A stretch of 17,240 nucleotides of DNA from Spirochaetales bacterium (GTDB taxonomy: Bacteria > Spirochaetota > Spirochaetia > Sphaerochaetales > Sphaerochaetaceae): assembly GCA_017614625.1 (NCBI GenBank), contig JAGABK010000162.1, forward strand, positions 1 to 17,240, written 5' to 3'. Within the stretch, counting starts at the first letter, position 1. Each line of letters opens with the position of its first letter. Under the pieces are notes generated by a model. The model saw nothing but the letters and a program-made list of their open reading frames with translations, was not told the DNA's origin and made no database searches. The position numbers and the translations under genes were made by a program. This document shows, in pieces, positions 1 through 6,315 of this stretch.

Positions 1-397
1 CCTCGTCCTCATCCTCGTCCTCGTCTTCGGACTCCTCTTCCTCGACCTTCTCCAGGTCCTCGACGGTGGGTTCCTCGATGAGGTCGATGGCGGATGTGTC
101 CATCAGGTCCTCGTCGTCCTCATCGTCGCCCAGGAGCTCGTCCTCTTCCTCGACGTCCTCGATCTCCTCGATCTCGTCGCTGGTGGGCTCCTCTATGTAG
201 TCGGAGTCGTCGGCCTCGTCCTCTTCGATGAGAAGCCCCAGCTTGCGGAGCTCCTCCTTGAAGAACGCGGCGTCCTCGTCGGAGACCACGTGCTCGCTGA
301 GAAGATAGTCGTTGAGATCCAATACGGTGAATTTATTCTCGTTCTGTGCAGAAAAAATCAGTTTCTGCAGCAATTCGTTCCTGCTTTCCTCAGTCAT
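1..397 (-). CDS. rpoD: RNA polymerase sigma factor RpoD, N-terminal part (runs off the window)
   Basis: Open to the window edge; 132 codons are visible from ATG at 397. Residues 1-60 form a helical segment (NELLQKLIFSAQ, then FTVLDLNDYLLSEHVV) that fits sigma-70 region 1.1. From about residue 58 the chain becomes a long Asp/Glu tract, as found between region 1.1 and region 1.2 in many primary sigma factors. None of the diagnostic regions 2-4 is inside the window, so the call rests on the 1.1-like start and on the position directly after dnaG, the classic dnaG-rpoD pair. The start codon overlaps the dnaG stop by 8 bases (ATGACTGA), implying translational coupling. A weak Shine-Dalgarno (AGGA) lies about 10 bases upstream. 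An unrelated acidic protein is the alternative. Confidence 0.75.
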   Translation of the reverse strand, partial: MTEESRNELLQKLIFSAQNENKFTVLDLNDYLLSEHVVSDEDAAFFKEELRKLGLLIEEDEADDSDYIEEPTSDEIEEIEDVEEEDELLGDDEDDEDLMDTSAIDLIEEPTVEDLEKVEEEESEDEDEDEDE

Positions 398-2210
398 TAC
401 CTGTTCCTAAATCTTCCATTTCGCCCTTGAGTTCCTGGATCTCCCTGTCCAATTCAACCTTTCTCATCAGGAGGTTCGTGAACTCGTTTTCGTCTGTCAT
501 TGCCATCTCTTCGCCGTTGATCATCCTCTGCAGGGCCGTTTTCCTTTCTTCCAGCTGTTTCAATCTGATTCTGAGCGTCGCATTGTGCAATGTCTTGTCG
601 ACATCCATGCGCTGGTACATGCTGCTGGTGAAGGCTGTGACCGCGAGGTCCCTCAACTCCGGTTCATCAATCAACTGAAGCACCGAATCAGCGGTCCTGA
701 GCTCCTGCCGGGATGCGTCCTCAAGGACGGTGTATATCTTCCTTGCGGCGGGATCGGTCAGACTGCTGAGTTTGACTTCGTTTCTGAACGTGTCGAATCT
801 GTCTCTGTTTTTCAGAAGAATAAGCATTGCGGTAAGCTCATTCGAGATCTTCAAGGGGTCGTACTTGATTCTGTTGACCGGTTCAATGTCGTCAGCGACC
901 GGTTCCGTTGATTTTTCCCTTAGATAATCGTTCGTTACCTGCTCTTCCGGAATCCGAAGTACATCGGCCAGATATTTGATGTATCCCTGACGCTCTATCT
1001 CCGAGGATGTGGCGTCAAGATAGGGTATTACCTCCTTGAAAACAGATGATTTCCCTTTGGGCTGACGTATATCATACATTTTTAATGCAGAAGATACAAG
1101 ATAAGGGAAACCGGGAACCGCTTCCGCGCAGCTGGCGGCCAGAGCCTCCGGACCCTGCTCCTGGAGCATCTGCGAGGCGTCCTTGGCGCCCCTGAGCGTC
1201 ATGACGTAGCCGGTCAGGTCTCCCTTCTGGCATCTGACCAGGGCTTCTCGTGTGGCCTTCTGCCCCGCGGCGTCCGAGTCGAAGAGAAGATATATCTTGT
1301 CGCAATAACGTTTTATCAGCTTGATATGTTCGTCAGTCAGAGCCGTTCCGCAGGTGGCGCAGGAATAGTCCAGGCCGGCCTGATGGAGGGAGATGACGTC
1401 GAAGTTGCCTTCGCAGATAATGATCTTGCCCTCGCGCTTGAGCGCCGGAAGGCTTTCGTAGAAACCGAAAAGCACGCTGCGCTTGCTGTAAAGGCTCGTC
1501 TCAGGCGAGTTCTTGTACTTGGGTGCCTCGCTGTAGCCGCTGAGGTCGCGGCCGCTGAAGGCCACGCAGTTGCCCTGCCATGTGCGGATCGGGAACATGA
1601 CACGGTCGCGGAAGAAGCCCTTGTGCTCCCCGTCCCTGCTGAACAGTCCCGAGTCGTTGAGGATGTCGTCGGAATAGCTGCGCTTTGTCAGGAAGTTGTA
1701 CATCCAGTCGGCCTGCGGGGCGGCGTAGCCCAGCTGGAACTTGTCGCAGGTCTCGTCGGAAATACCCCTGCTCCTGATGTACTGCCTTGCCTTCTCGGCT
1801 GCGGGACTCTGAAGAAGATACTGGTGAAGCGCCGGCGAGAGCCTGTTGTAGAGGTCGGCAAGGGCCTTCTTCCTGTTGGCCTCGCGCTTTTCCGACTCGG
1901 ACTCCTCCTTGAGCTCGACGCCCGCCTTCTTGGCCAGGATCTCGACGGCCTCGGAGAATTCGACATGCTCGATCTCCATGACGAAGTTGAAGATGCCGCC
2001 GCCCTTTCCGCAGGCGAAGCACTTGTAGAAGCCGCCGTTGGATCCGGCGTTGTCAACCACGGTGAACGAGGGGTTCTTGTCGTTGTGGAAGGGACAGAGG
2101 CCCCAGAAACGGTCGCCCTTGCGCGTCAGGCGCACGTACGGAGAGACGACTTCGCTCAATGTGAGGCGCTGTTTTATGCTATCAAGAACCGCTTCGGAAT
2201 ACCTTGCCAT
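390..2210 (-). CDS. dnaG: DNA primase DnaG
   Basis: Primase that makes RNA primers at the replication fork together with the replicative helicase. The 606 residues match the usual length. The N-terminal CHC2 zinc finger has ligands C39, H42, C64 and C67 (LCPFH, then YKCFACGKGGG). The catalytic core follows from about residue 140, with the TOPRIM fold seen in CEGNFDV (E267, D271) and LLFDSD (D311, D313), which bind the catalytic metals. The C-terminal 150 residues are helical and charged, as expected for the helicase-binding domain, but are not conserved enough to define. The ATG at 2210 follows the YkgJ-family stop by 8 bases and has an AAGGG Shine-Dalgarno. The 3' end overlaps rpoD. No key residue is missing. 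Confidence 0.97.
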   Translation of the reverse strand: MARYSEAVLDSIKQRLTLSEVVSPYVRLTRKGDRFWGLCPFHNDKNPSFTVVDNAGSNGGFYKCFACGKGGGIFNFVMEIEHVEFSEAVEILAKKAGVELKEESESEKREANRKKALADLYNRLSPALHQYLLQSPAAEKARQYIRSRGISDETCDKFQLGYAAPQADWMYNFLTKRSYSDDILNDSGLFSRDGEHKGFFRDRVMFPIRTWQGNCVAFSGRDLSGYSEAPKYKNSPETSLYSKRSVLFGFYESLPALKREGKIIICEGNFDVISLHQAGLDYSCATCGTALTDEHIKLIKRYCDKIYLLFDSDAAGQKATREALVRCQKGDLTGYVMTLRGAKDASQMLQEQGPEALAASCAEAVPGFPYLVSSALKMYDIRQPKGKSSVFKEVIPYLDATSSEIERQGYIKYLADVLRIPEEQVTNDYLREKSTEPVADDIEPVNRIKYDPLKISNELTAMLILLKNRDRFDTFRNEVKLSSLTDPAARKIYTVLEDASRQELRTADSVLQLIDEPELRDLAVTAFTSSMYQRMDVDKTLHNATLRIRLKQLEERKTALQRMINGEEMAMTDENEFTNLLMRKVELDREIQELKGEMEDLGTGND

Positions 2211-2218
2211 CCTGACCC

Positions 2219-2659
2219 TTACATGATTATGACGGGGTTGTTTTCCACCCTGCTCGAAAGTTTAGCTTCAATTTCTTTCTTTGTATAGAGTTTTCCCTTG
2301 TTGATTCCGGGGCAGGACTGCCCTTCCCTTTCCCAGGACTCCCGGTCCTCGAGGACATGCGCCCAGAACGGGTAGGTCTCGCACTGGCGGGGCCTGCATT
2401 CATAGACTCTGCACCTTCCGTCCTGGAGGAAGATGCAGTCGTAGTTCTCCTTCTCCAGAAGGCTGACCATCTTGAACGCGCCCATGTCGACGATGCGGCA
2501 CCAGGTGTCGACGAAGGCCTGGCGCTCCATTGAGAGCCCTGCGGCAAGGCGGTCGATATCTTCTTCGCTGAGAAACACATATCCGGGTTCGACACCGCAG
2601 CAGTAGTTGCAGTTCTGACACTCGAACCTCAGACCCTTTTCATAGAAGCACGCACCCAC
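2219..2659 (-). CDS. YkgJ-family cysteine-cluster protein (putative metal-chelate binding)
   Basis: A 146-residue cytoplasmic protein of the YkgJ/CxxCxxCC family, proposed to bind an iron or zinc centre; the biochemical role is unknown. Visible ligands are C14, C17, C20 and C21 (ECQNCNYCC) and a second cluster in GRCRVYECRPRQCETYPFW around residues 80-100, the family hallmark. The start is GTG at 2659: no suitable ATG precedes the first cysteine cluster, and a good Shine-Dalgarno (GGGGAG) sits 6 bases upstream. It lies 8 bases before dnaG and is evidently co-transcribed with dnaG and rpoD. Upstream is the tRNA pair's terminator, leaving only about 35 bases for any dedicated promoter. The family call is firm; any function is not. 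Confidence 0.88.
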   Translation of the reverse strand: MGACFYEKGLRFECQNCNYCCGVEPGYVFLSEEDIDRLAAGLSMERQAFVDTWCRIVDMGAFKMVSLLEKENYDCIFLQDGRCRVYECRPRQCETYPFWAHVLEDRESWEREGQSCPGINKGKLYTKKEIEAKLSSRVENNPVIIM

Positions 2660-2684
2660 TCCGAACTCCCCGCAGAACCATCAT

Positions 2685-2719
2685 AGACAAACAAGGGTCT
2701 TCCCGTTGTGGGAAGACCC
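2685..2719 (-). terminator. Intrinsic terminator after tRNA-Tyr
   Basis: On the minus strand a perfect 10-bp stem (GGGTCTTCCC / GGGAAGACCC) with loop ACAAC is followed by TTGTTTGTCT, a U-rich but interrupted tail. It begins 7 bases after the mature 3' end of tRNA-Tyr, so it ends the tRNA transcript. The imperfect U-tract suggests some readthrough into the YkgJ-dnaG-rpoD genes. Confidence 0.85.
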
Positions 2720-2726
2720 GTTGTAG

Positions 2727-2808
2727 TGGAGAGAGAAGGATTCGGACCTTCGAAGGCTGAGCCAACAGATTTACAGTCTGCCCCCTTTGACCGCTCGGGA
2801 ACCTCTCC
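2727..2808 (-). tRNA. tRNA-Tyr (GTA)
   Basis: An 82-nt type II tRNA. Acceptor GGAGAGG pairs with TCTCTCC (one G-T), discriminator A. The anticodon stem GCAGA/TCTGT encloses CTGTAAA, anticodon GTA at 2772-2774. A long variable arm (GGC-TCA-GCC) is typical of bacterial tRNA-Tyr. The T arm is GAAGG/CCTTC with loop TCCGAAT. The genomic 3' end reads CTA rather than CCA, so CCA must be added after RNase Z-type processing. It lies 7 bases after tRNA-Thr in the same transcript. Confidence 0.96.
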
Positions 2809-2815
2809 ATTATTA

Positions 2816-2889
2816 AGCCACCTGTCGGATTCGAACTGACGACCCCGAGATTACAAGTCACGTGCTCTGGCCAACTGAGCTAAGGTGGC
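2816..2889 (-). tRNA. tRNA-Thr (TGT), with two stem mismatches
   Basis: A 74-nt cloverleaf: acceptor GCCACCT/AGGTGGC is perfect, D stem GCTC/GAGC, anticodon loop CTTGTAA (anticodon TGT at 2853-2855), T loop TTCGAAT. Two pairs are broken: T-T at 29-41 in the anticodon stem (CGTGA/TCTCG) and A-C at 52-62 in the T stem (GTCAG/CCGAC). The discriminator is T and CCA is not encoded. Threonine identity pairs G1-C72 and C2-G71 are present. It is probably functional, but the mismatches are unusual for a housekeeping tRNA. Confidence 0.9.
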
Positions 2890-2901
2890 ATAATGCGACA
2901 G

Positions 2902-2942
2902 AAAGCACTTTACAAAAGTTTCCCGACTTTTGCAAGTACTTT
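2902..2942 (-). repeat. Imperfect inverted repeat between uraA and tRNA-Thr
   Basis: Arms AAAGTACTTGCAAAAGT and ACTTTTGTAAAGTGCTTT (minus strand) are complementary except for one mismatch and one bulge, separated by CGGGAA. It starts about 20 bases after the uraA stop, so it could form an AU-rich hairpin at the uraA mRNA 3' end, but no U-tract follows. It also overlaps both boxes of the candidate tRNA promoter. Confidence 0.55.
2907..2935 (-). promoter_or_regulatory. Candidate sigma-70 promoter for the tRNA-Thr/tRNA-Tyr operon
   Basis: On the minus strand, TTGCAA (-35), a 17-base spacer and TAAAGT (-10) give 4/6 matches in each box. The predicted start is near 2900, about 10 bases before mature tRNA-Thr. 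The promoter lies inside an inverted repeat. Confidence 0.5.
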
Positions 2943-2961
2943 CCGTCCGCTTTTGATAAGA

Positions 2962-4329
2962 TCAATATGTTCCGAGGTTTCCGGATTTTCCGCCGCTGAT
3001 GTCGGAACCGAACTCGTAGTCCTTTCCGGGCAGGATCGCGTTGAGCACGATGCCAACGATTGCCGCGATTGCAAGGGATGTCAGAGTGATTTTTCCGCCG
3101 AAAAGAGGAAGACCGTTCGTGAATCCGAGACCGCAGACCAGGATGATGGCGCCGATGATCAGGTTCCTGGAGTTGGAGAAGTCGACTCTGTTCTCGACGA
3201 TGTTCCTGACTCCGATTGCAGAGATCATTCCGTAGAGGATGAACGAGACTCCGCCGATGATGGACGCAGGCATAGTGTTGATCAGAGCGGCGAAGGCCGG
3301 TGAGAAGGACAGCACGATTGCGTAGAGGGCAGCAAGTCTGACGACCTTGGGATCATAGACTCCGGAGAGGACCAGGACACCGGTGTTCTCGCCGTATGTC
3401 GTGTTGGCGGGACCGCCGAACAGAGCCGAGAACGAGGTTGCGAGACCGTCGCCGATGAGGGTTCTGTGGAGACCCGGATCCTCGATGAACTTCTCGCCTA
3501 CCGTAGCCGAGATGGCCGAGATGTCGCCGATGTGCTCCATCATGGAAGCGATGGCGATCGGGGCCATGACCAGGATGGCTGTGATGTCGAACTTGGCGAT
3601 CGAGCCGGAGAAGTCGGTTATGAACGGCTGCAGTCCGATGATCTTGGCTCCCTTGAGGGAAGCGAAGTTGATCAGAGCAGCTCCGGAGGCGTCCTTGGCT
3701 CCGCAGGCGTTGGCGATCAGCGCTATGACATAAGCTCCTACTACACCGAGGAGGATCGGGATGATCTTGATCATGCCCTTGCCCCAGATGTTGGCTGCGA
3801 TGATGATGACCATCGATACCAGGGCCAGCCACCAGCAGGTCGAGGCGTTGTCGACTGCCGATGATGCGAGGTTAAGTCCGATCAGGATGATGATGGGTCC
3901 GGTCACGATGGGCGGGAGGAACTTCATGACCTTCTTGACGCCGACGAGCTTGACGATCAGCGCAAGGATCAGGTACAGCAGGCCGGCGATGACGATTCCG
4001 CCGCAGGCGTACTGGAGTTTCTCAGCGGCTGCCATTGTCGCGTACTTGCCTTCACTGAGGTTGGCGATGGAAGCGAATCCGCCGAGGAATGCGAACGAGG
4101 AACCCAGGAATGCGGGGACCTTGAACTTCGCAAAGAGATGGAACAGCAGGGTTCCGAGTCCTGCCATGAGCAGTGTGGTCTGGATCGAGAGCGGGAGTCC
4201 GAAGCTCTGCACCAGAATCGGCACGAGAACCGTCGCTCCGAACATTGCGAAGAAATGCTGGAATCCAAGCACGATCATCTTTGGAGTTCCGAGTGACCTT
4301 GCATCTCTTACGACTTCCTGATTTGCCAT
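2962..4329 (-). CDS. uraA: Uracil permease (NCS2/UraA family)
   Basis: An inner-membrane uracil:proton symporter for pyrimidine salvage, 455 residues, almost entirely hydrophobic segments consistent with the 14-helix UraA fold. Recognisable motifs are the N-terminal FQHFFAMFGATVLVPIL, the substrate-site motif around MEHIGD (about residue 262) and GGPANTTYGENTGV (about residues 303-316), which is characteristic of uracil rather than purine permeases of this family. The ATG at 4329 has a strong Shine-Dalgarno (AGGAGG) 8 bases upstream. The gene is preceded by a leader ORF and a strong terminator with no promoter space in between, so expression appears to depend on antitermination. The tRNA operon follows. 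Confidence 0.95.
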   Translation of the reverse strand: MANQEVVRDARSLGTPKMIVLGFQHFFAMFGATVLVPILVQSFGLPLSIQTTLLMAGLGTLLFHLFAKFKVPAFLGSSFAFLGGFASIANLSEGKYATMAAAEKLQYACGGIVIAGLLYLILALIVKLVGVKKVMKFLPPIVTGPIIILIGLNLASSAVDNASTCWWLALVSMVIIIAANIWGKGMIKIIPILLGVVGAYVIALIANACGAKDASGAALINFASLKGAKIIGLQPFITDFSGSIAKFDITAILVMAPIAIASMMEHIGDISAISATVGEKFIEDPGLHRTLIGDGLATSFSALFGGPANTTYGENTGVLVLSGVYDPKVVRLAALYAIVLSFSPAFAALINTMPASIIGGVSFILYGMISAIGVRNIVENRVDFSNSRNLIIGAIILVCGLGFTNGLPLFGGKITLTSLAIAAIVGIVLNAILPGKDYEFGSDISGGKSGNLGTY

Positions 4330-4346
4330 AAATCATTCCTCCTGAT

Positions 4347-4376
4347 AAAAAAAAACGGGACTGAAAATCAGTCCCG
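4347..4376 (-). terminator. Attenuator terminator in the uraA leader
   Basis: On the minus strand CGGGACTGA pairs perfectly (9 bp) with TCAGTCCCG across a 3-base loop (TTT), followed at once by nine T residues: an almost ideal intrinsic terminator. It ends 17 bases before the uraA ATG, and those 17 bases hold the Shine-Dalgarno. No promoter fits after it, so uraA must be transcribed through it. Confidence 0.92.
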
Positions 4377-4457
4377 CCTAAAAGTTCCGTCGTCAATGGA
4401 GAGGAAAACCAACCCCATGGTTTTCGAAAACGCCTTTGTTCCGCAGACCATGACCAT
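4368..4457 (-). CDS. Putative 29-residue leader peptide of the uraA attenuator
   Basis: A short ORF with ATG at 4457 and a good Shine-Dalgarno (GGAGG, 7 bases upstream). It begins MVMVCGTKAF and ends DGTFRRD. Its TGA stop (4368-4370) is exactly the last codon of the 5' arm of the uraA terminator, so a ribosome finishing this ORF would cover the arm and stop the hairpin forming. This is the geometry of the enterobacterial pyrBI leader, where transcription slowed by low UTP lets the ribosome catch RNA polymerase. The ORF contains several TTTT runs, as expected of UTP-sensitive pausing. The existence of the ORF and its overlap are seen in the sequence; translation and the mechanism are inferred. 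A second in-frame ATG lies two codons on. Confidence 0.65.
   Translation of the reverse strand: MVMVCGTKAFSKTMGLVFLSIDDGTFRRD
4404..4425 (-). promoter_or_regulatory. Possible transcriptional pause hairpin in the uraA leader
   Basis: On the minus strand GAAAACC pairs with GGTTTTC (7 bp) around an 8-base loop inside the leader ORF, about 27 bases before the terminator. An alternative overlapping palindrome, GTTTTCGAAAAC (4420-4431), competes for the same bases. Either could pause polymerase as in classical attenuators. This is inferred from pairing only. Confidence 0.4.
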
Positions 4458-4482
4458 AAGTCTTCCTCCGATATTCCTGCAT

Positions 4483-4511
4483 ACGATACCACGTCAGGGA
4501 TTCATTGAAAA
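4483..4511 (-). promoter_or_regulatory. Candidate promoter for the uraA leader transcript
   Basis: TTTTCA, a 17-base spacer and TATCGT on the minus strand match 4/6 in each box. The start would fall shortly before the leader-peptide Shine-Dalgarno at 4465-4469. It is a weak match; uraA could also be read from the upstream DUF1015 gene, after which I find only a T7 run without a convincing stem. Confidence 0.3.
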
Positions 4512-4557
4512 GAGCATTTCCGCCGTTTTGGAAAAAAACAACAGACCGCAACAGAAT

Positions 4558-5862
4558 TCACCTGATGGCACGCGCCTCCATGTAGTAACGCTTCTCGTTG
4601 GCCTCGCCCATGCTGAACGTCTTGCGCGGCAGGGCGCCGTCCTTGATGATGGTGTCGAAGAACGTACCCTTGTCGATTGCCGGCAGGAACAGGCCGATGT
4701 TGCCCTTCTCCGAACCGAGCTTGTCGGTGACGTCCGCGCCGTGGATGTAGTCCACGCTGTAGCCCTTTGCGATCAGCGCGTCGATGACCTTCTGCAGCGT
4801 TCCGGCGGCGATGTTGGCCACGGGATCCTTGAGTGTCACTACGACATGCTTCTCCGATGTGCAGTAGCCGAACTTCTGCTCGCCCTGGTCCGCGATCCTC
4901 TTGGCTATGCAGTTCCTGCAGCCGACGGTCTCGCACGAGATGCCCGCGGCGGTCTTCTTCAGTTCCTCGAGGAACACGTCCTCGGGAACGTTGAACAGGA
5001 CCCTGTGTATGGGCTCGAACACCAGGCCCGGGTCGAAGATGTTCTCAAGCTCGACGAGGCAGAACCTCGCAGGATGCGTCTTGCGCTCCTCTTCGGAAAG
5101 ACCCTTCTTTATGTCCTCCCAGCAGCTCTTGGCCGTGGCGAAGCTGTGGTTTCCGTCGCCCATGGCGAACAGGAGCGGATTGGCCGGGTCGAGTTCTCCG
5201 TAGAGAACCTCGAAGGCCGCGGTGACCTGCTCCAGGTCCTTCTTGGAATCGACCGTCCAGGCCTCCAGGTGGCCGCCGTTCTTCATGAGGTCGAAGTCGT
5301 AGACCTTCTTCAGCTCCCCTGCCTTCTCTGCCAGCGGCTCGATGACGCTGCGGCGGCTGTCGCTGATGAGGACCATGATGTGCGGGATCTCGAGCGGAGC
5401 GTCGATCCTGATCTTCTTGCGCGGCGGTATCCTCGAGAGGATGGTTCCCTCGGTCGCCCTGATCAGGCTCTTCGAATCCTTCTCCCAGCTGTACCTGTCG
5501 AGGTCGAGCGCTGCCATGAGGCCCCAGCGGCATGATGAACCGCAGGTTCTCTTGACGAGGAAGAAGCACTCCTTGTAAGTATCGAAGAGCTTCTTGTCTA
5601 CGTACTCCTTCATGGTCCTGTTGATGTCGGCGATCCTCTTGTCGCCGTCTCCGTCCTCGAGGTAGCACTCGGGGAAGATGAGCCTGAGTGTCGAGGGCTT
5701 GGAGCCCGCGATCTTGTCTACGTCTGCCCAGTATTCCTTCTCCGACGTGAACTGGTCGCATGCCACGACCGCCCATGCCGAAGGATCGATTTCCTTTTTC
5801 GGAACCATAATGTCAGCGGCCTCAAGCCCCATCGCCTGAAGTCTGCCCTTCAAATCTGCCAT
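4558..5862 (-). CDS. DUF1015 family protein
   Basis: A 434-residue soluble protein of the DUF1015 family; the molecular function is not established. Family features seen are the N-terminal WAVVACDQFTSEKEYW (about residues 30-45), the central RIPPRKKIRIDAPLEIPHIM (about residues 145-165), and GDGNHSFATAKSCWE (about residues 233-247) with a conserved histidine. Length is normal and there is no signal peptide or membrane segment. The ATG at 5862 has a GGGGAG Shine-Dalgarno 8 bases upstream. It has its own candidate promoter and is a single-gene unit between the divergent small membrane protein and uraA. Its nearness to uraA gives no functional hint that I would trust. Confidence 0.9.
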   Translation of the reverse strand: MADLKGRLQAMGLEAADIMVPKKEIDPSAWAVVACDQFTSEKEYWADVDKIAGSKPSTLRLIFPECYLEDGDGDKRIADINRTMKEYVDKKLFDTYKECFFLVKRTCGSSCRWGLMAALDLDRYSWEKDSKSLIRATEGTILSRIPPRKKIRIDAPLEIPHIMVLISDSRRSVIEPLAEKAGELKKVYDFDLMKNGGHLEAWTVDSKKDLEQVTAAFEVLYGELDPANPLLFAMGDGNHSFATAKSCWEDIKKGLSEEERKTHPARFCLVELENIFDPGLVFEPIHRVLFNVPEDVFLEELKKTAAGISCETVGCRNCIAKRIADQGEQKFGYCTSEKHVVVTLKDPVANIAAGTLQKVIDALIAKGYSVDYIHGADVTDKLGSEKGNIGLFLPAIDKGTFFDTIIKDGALPRKTFSMGEANEKRYYMEARAIR

Positions 5863-5896
5863 TGTGTTGACTCCCCTTGTTGATTGTTCTGTCTAA

Positions 5897-5925
5897 AGCA
5901 TATGACAGGAAAGGCCCAGGCGCAA
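5897..5925 (-). promoter_or_regulatory. Candidate promoter for the DUF1015 gene
   Basis: On the minus strand TTGCGC, 17 bases, TATGCT (4/6 each) ends 34 bases before the DUF1015 ATG. It lies back to back with, and just outside, the plus-strand promoter of the small membrane protein. Confidence 0.4.
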
Positions 5926-5934
5926 GAAAAAGAG

Positions 5935-5964
5935 TTCACCAAAGGGCTTCTGTTCTGCTACAAT
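5935..5964 (+). promoter_or_regulatory. Promoter of the small membrane protein, placing +1 at the ATG
   Basis: TTCACC, an 18-base spacer and TACAAT (5/6). Only six bases separate the -10 box from ATG at 5971, so the expected transcription start is the A of the start codon or within a base of it. No Shine-Dalgarno is present. Confidence 0.55.
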
Positions 5965-5970
5965 TGGGCC

Positions 5971-6315
5971 ATGCTGCAGAAACAGAGGGTGTTCGGCATC
6001 ACCAACAGCGTGATGAACTATCTTTTCCTCGTCTTCATCCTGCTCGCCGGAATGTTCTTCGTGTCCTACTGGTTCGAGCTGGAGAGCGGCTTTCTCGACT
6101 ACCTGGTGAAGGTCGTCAACGTCTTCGGCTGGATCATGAGCGTGCTGTCAGTGACAATGGTGGTGCTTGCTCTTGTAATTGCTTTCACAGACAAGACTTT
6201 CAAGGGACTCACACTGCTTTGGACCATCGTCAGGATGGTCGTCTGCGTCGCCGTATCGGTCATCATCGACGTGAGCGACATAGTCGTTTCCGGGAATCTG
6301 GTTATCTCTCTCTGA
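5971..6315 (+). CDS. Small integral membrane protein of unknown function
   Basis: A 114-residue protein I do not recognise. It has three hydrophobic segments: NYLFLVFILLAGMFFVSYWF (about residues 15-34), a second at about 50-71 (IMSVLSVTMVVLALVIAF) and a third at about 78-100 (LLWTIVRMVVCVAVSVII). A short charged N-terminus (MLQKQR) precedes the first. The ATG at 5971 is preferred over in-frame starts further upstream because it begins just before the first helix and is placed by a TACAAT -10 box for leaderless transcription. Its TGA abuts the antisense stop of the TsaC-family gene (the shared palindrome TGATCA, 6313-6318), so the two genes converge without any spacer. The frame is credible from its hydrophobic pattern; expression is inferred. 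Confidence 0.7.
   Translation: MLQKQRVFGITNSVMNYLFLVFILLAGMFFVSYWFELESGFLDYLVKVVNVFGWIMSVLSVTMVVLALVIAFTDKTFKGLTLLWTIVRMVVCVAVSVIIDVSDIVVSGNLVISL

Noticed and set aside
1326..2288. Long plus-strand open frame (320 codons) opposite dnaG, and similar ones at 4396-5535, 9205-10542, 10915-12183 and 14928-15971
   Set aside because: All are antisense to well-recognised proteins, have no promoter or Shine-Dalgarno that I can see, and give Val/Asp/Arg-rich low-information sequence typical of antisense frames in GC-rich codons.
2640..2861. 73-codon minus-strand frame over the two tRNAs and terminator
   Set aside because: It runs through tRNA-Tyr, most of its sequence is tRNA, and no start signal is seen.
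4500..4557. T7 run (minus strand, plus A7 at 4532-4538) as terminator of the DUF1015 gene
   Set aside because: No GC-rich stem precedes it; only a weak CAGGTG/near-palindrome and a CTGTTG direct repeat are present.
4330..4557. PyrR-binding loop or known riboswitch upstream of uraA
   Set aside because: I looked for the conserved PyrR loop and antiterminator pairing and saw none; the leader ORF-terminator overlap explains the layout better.
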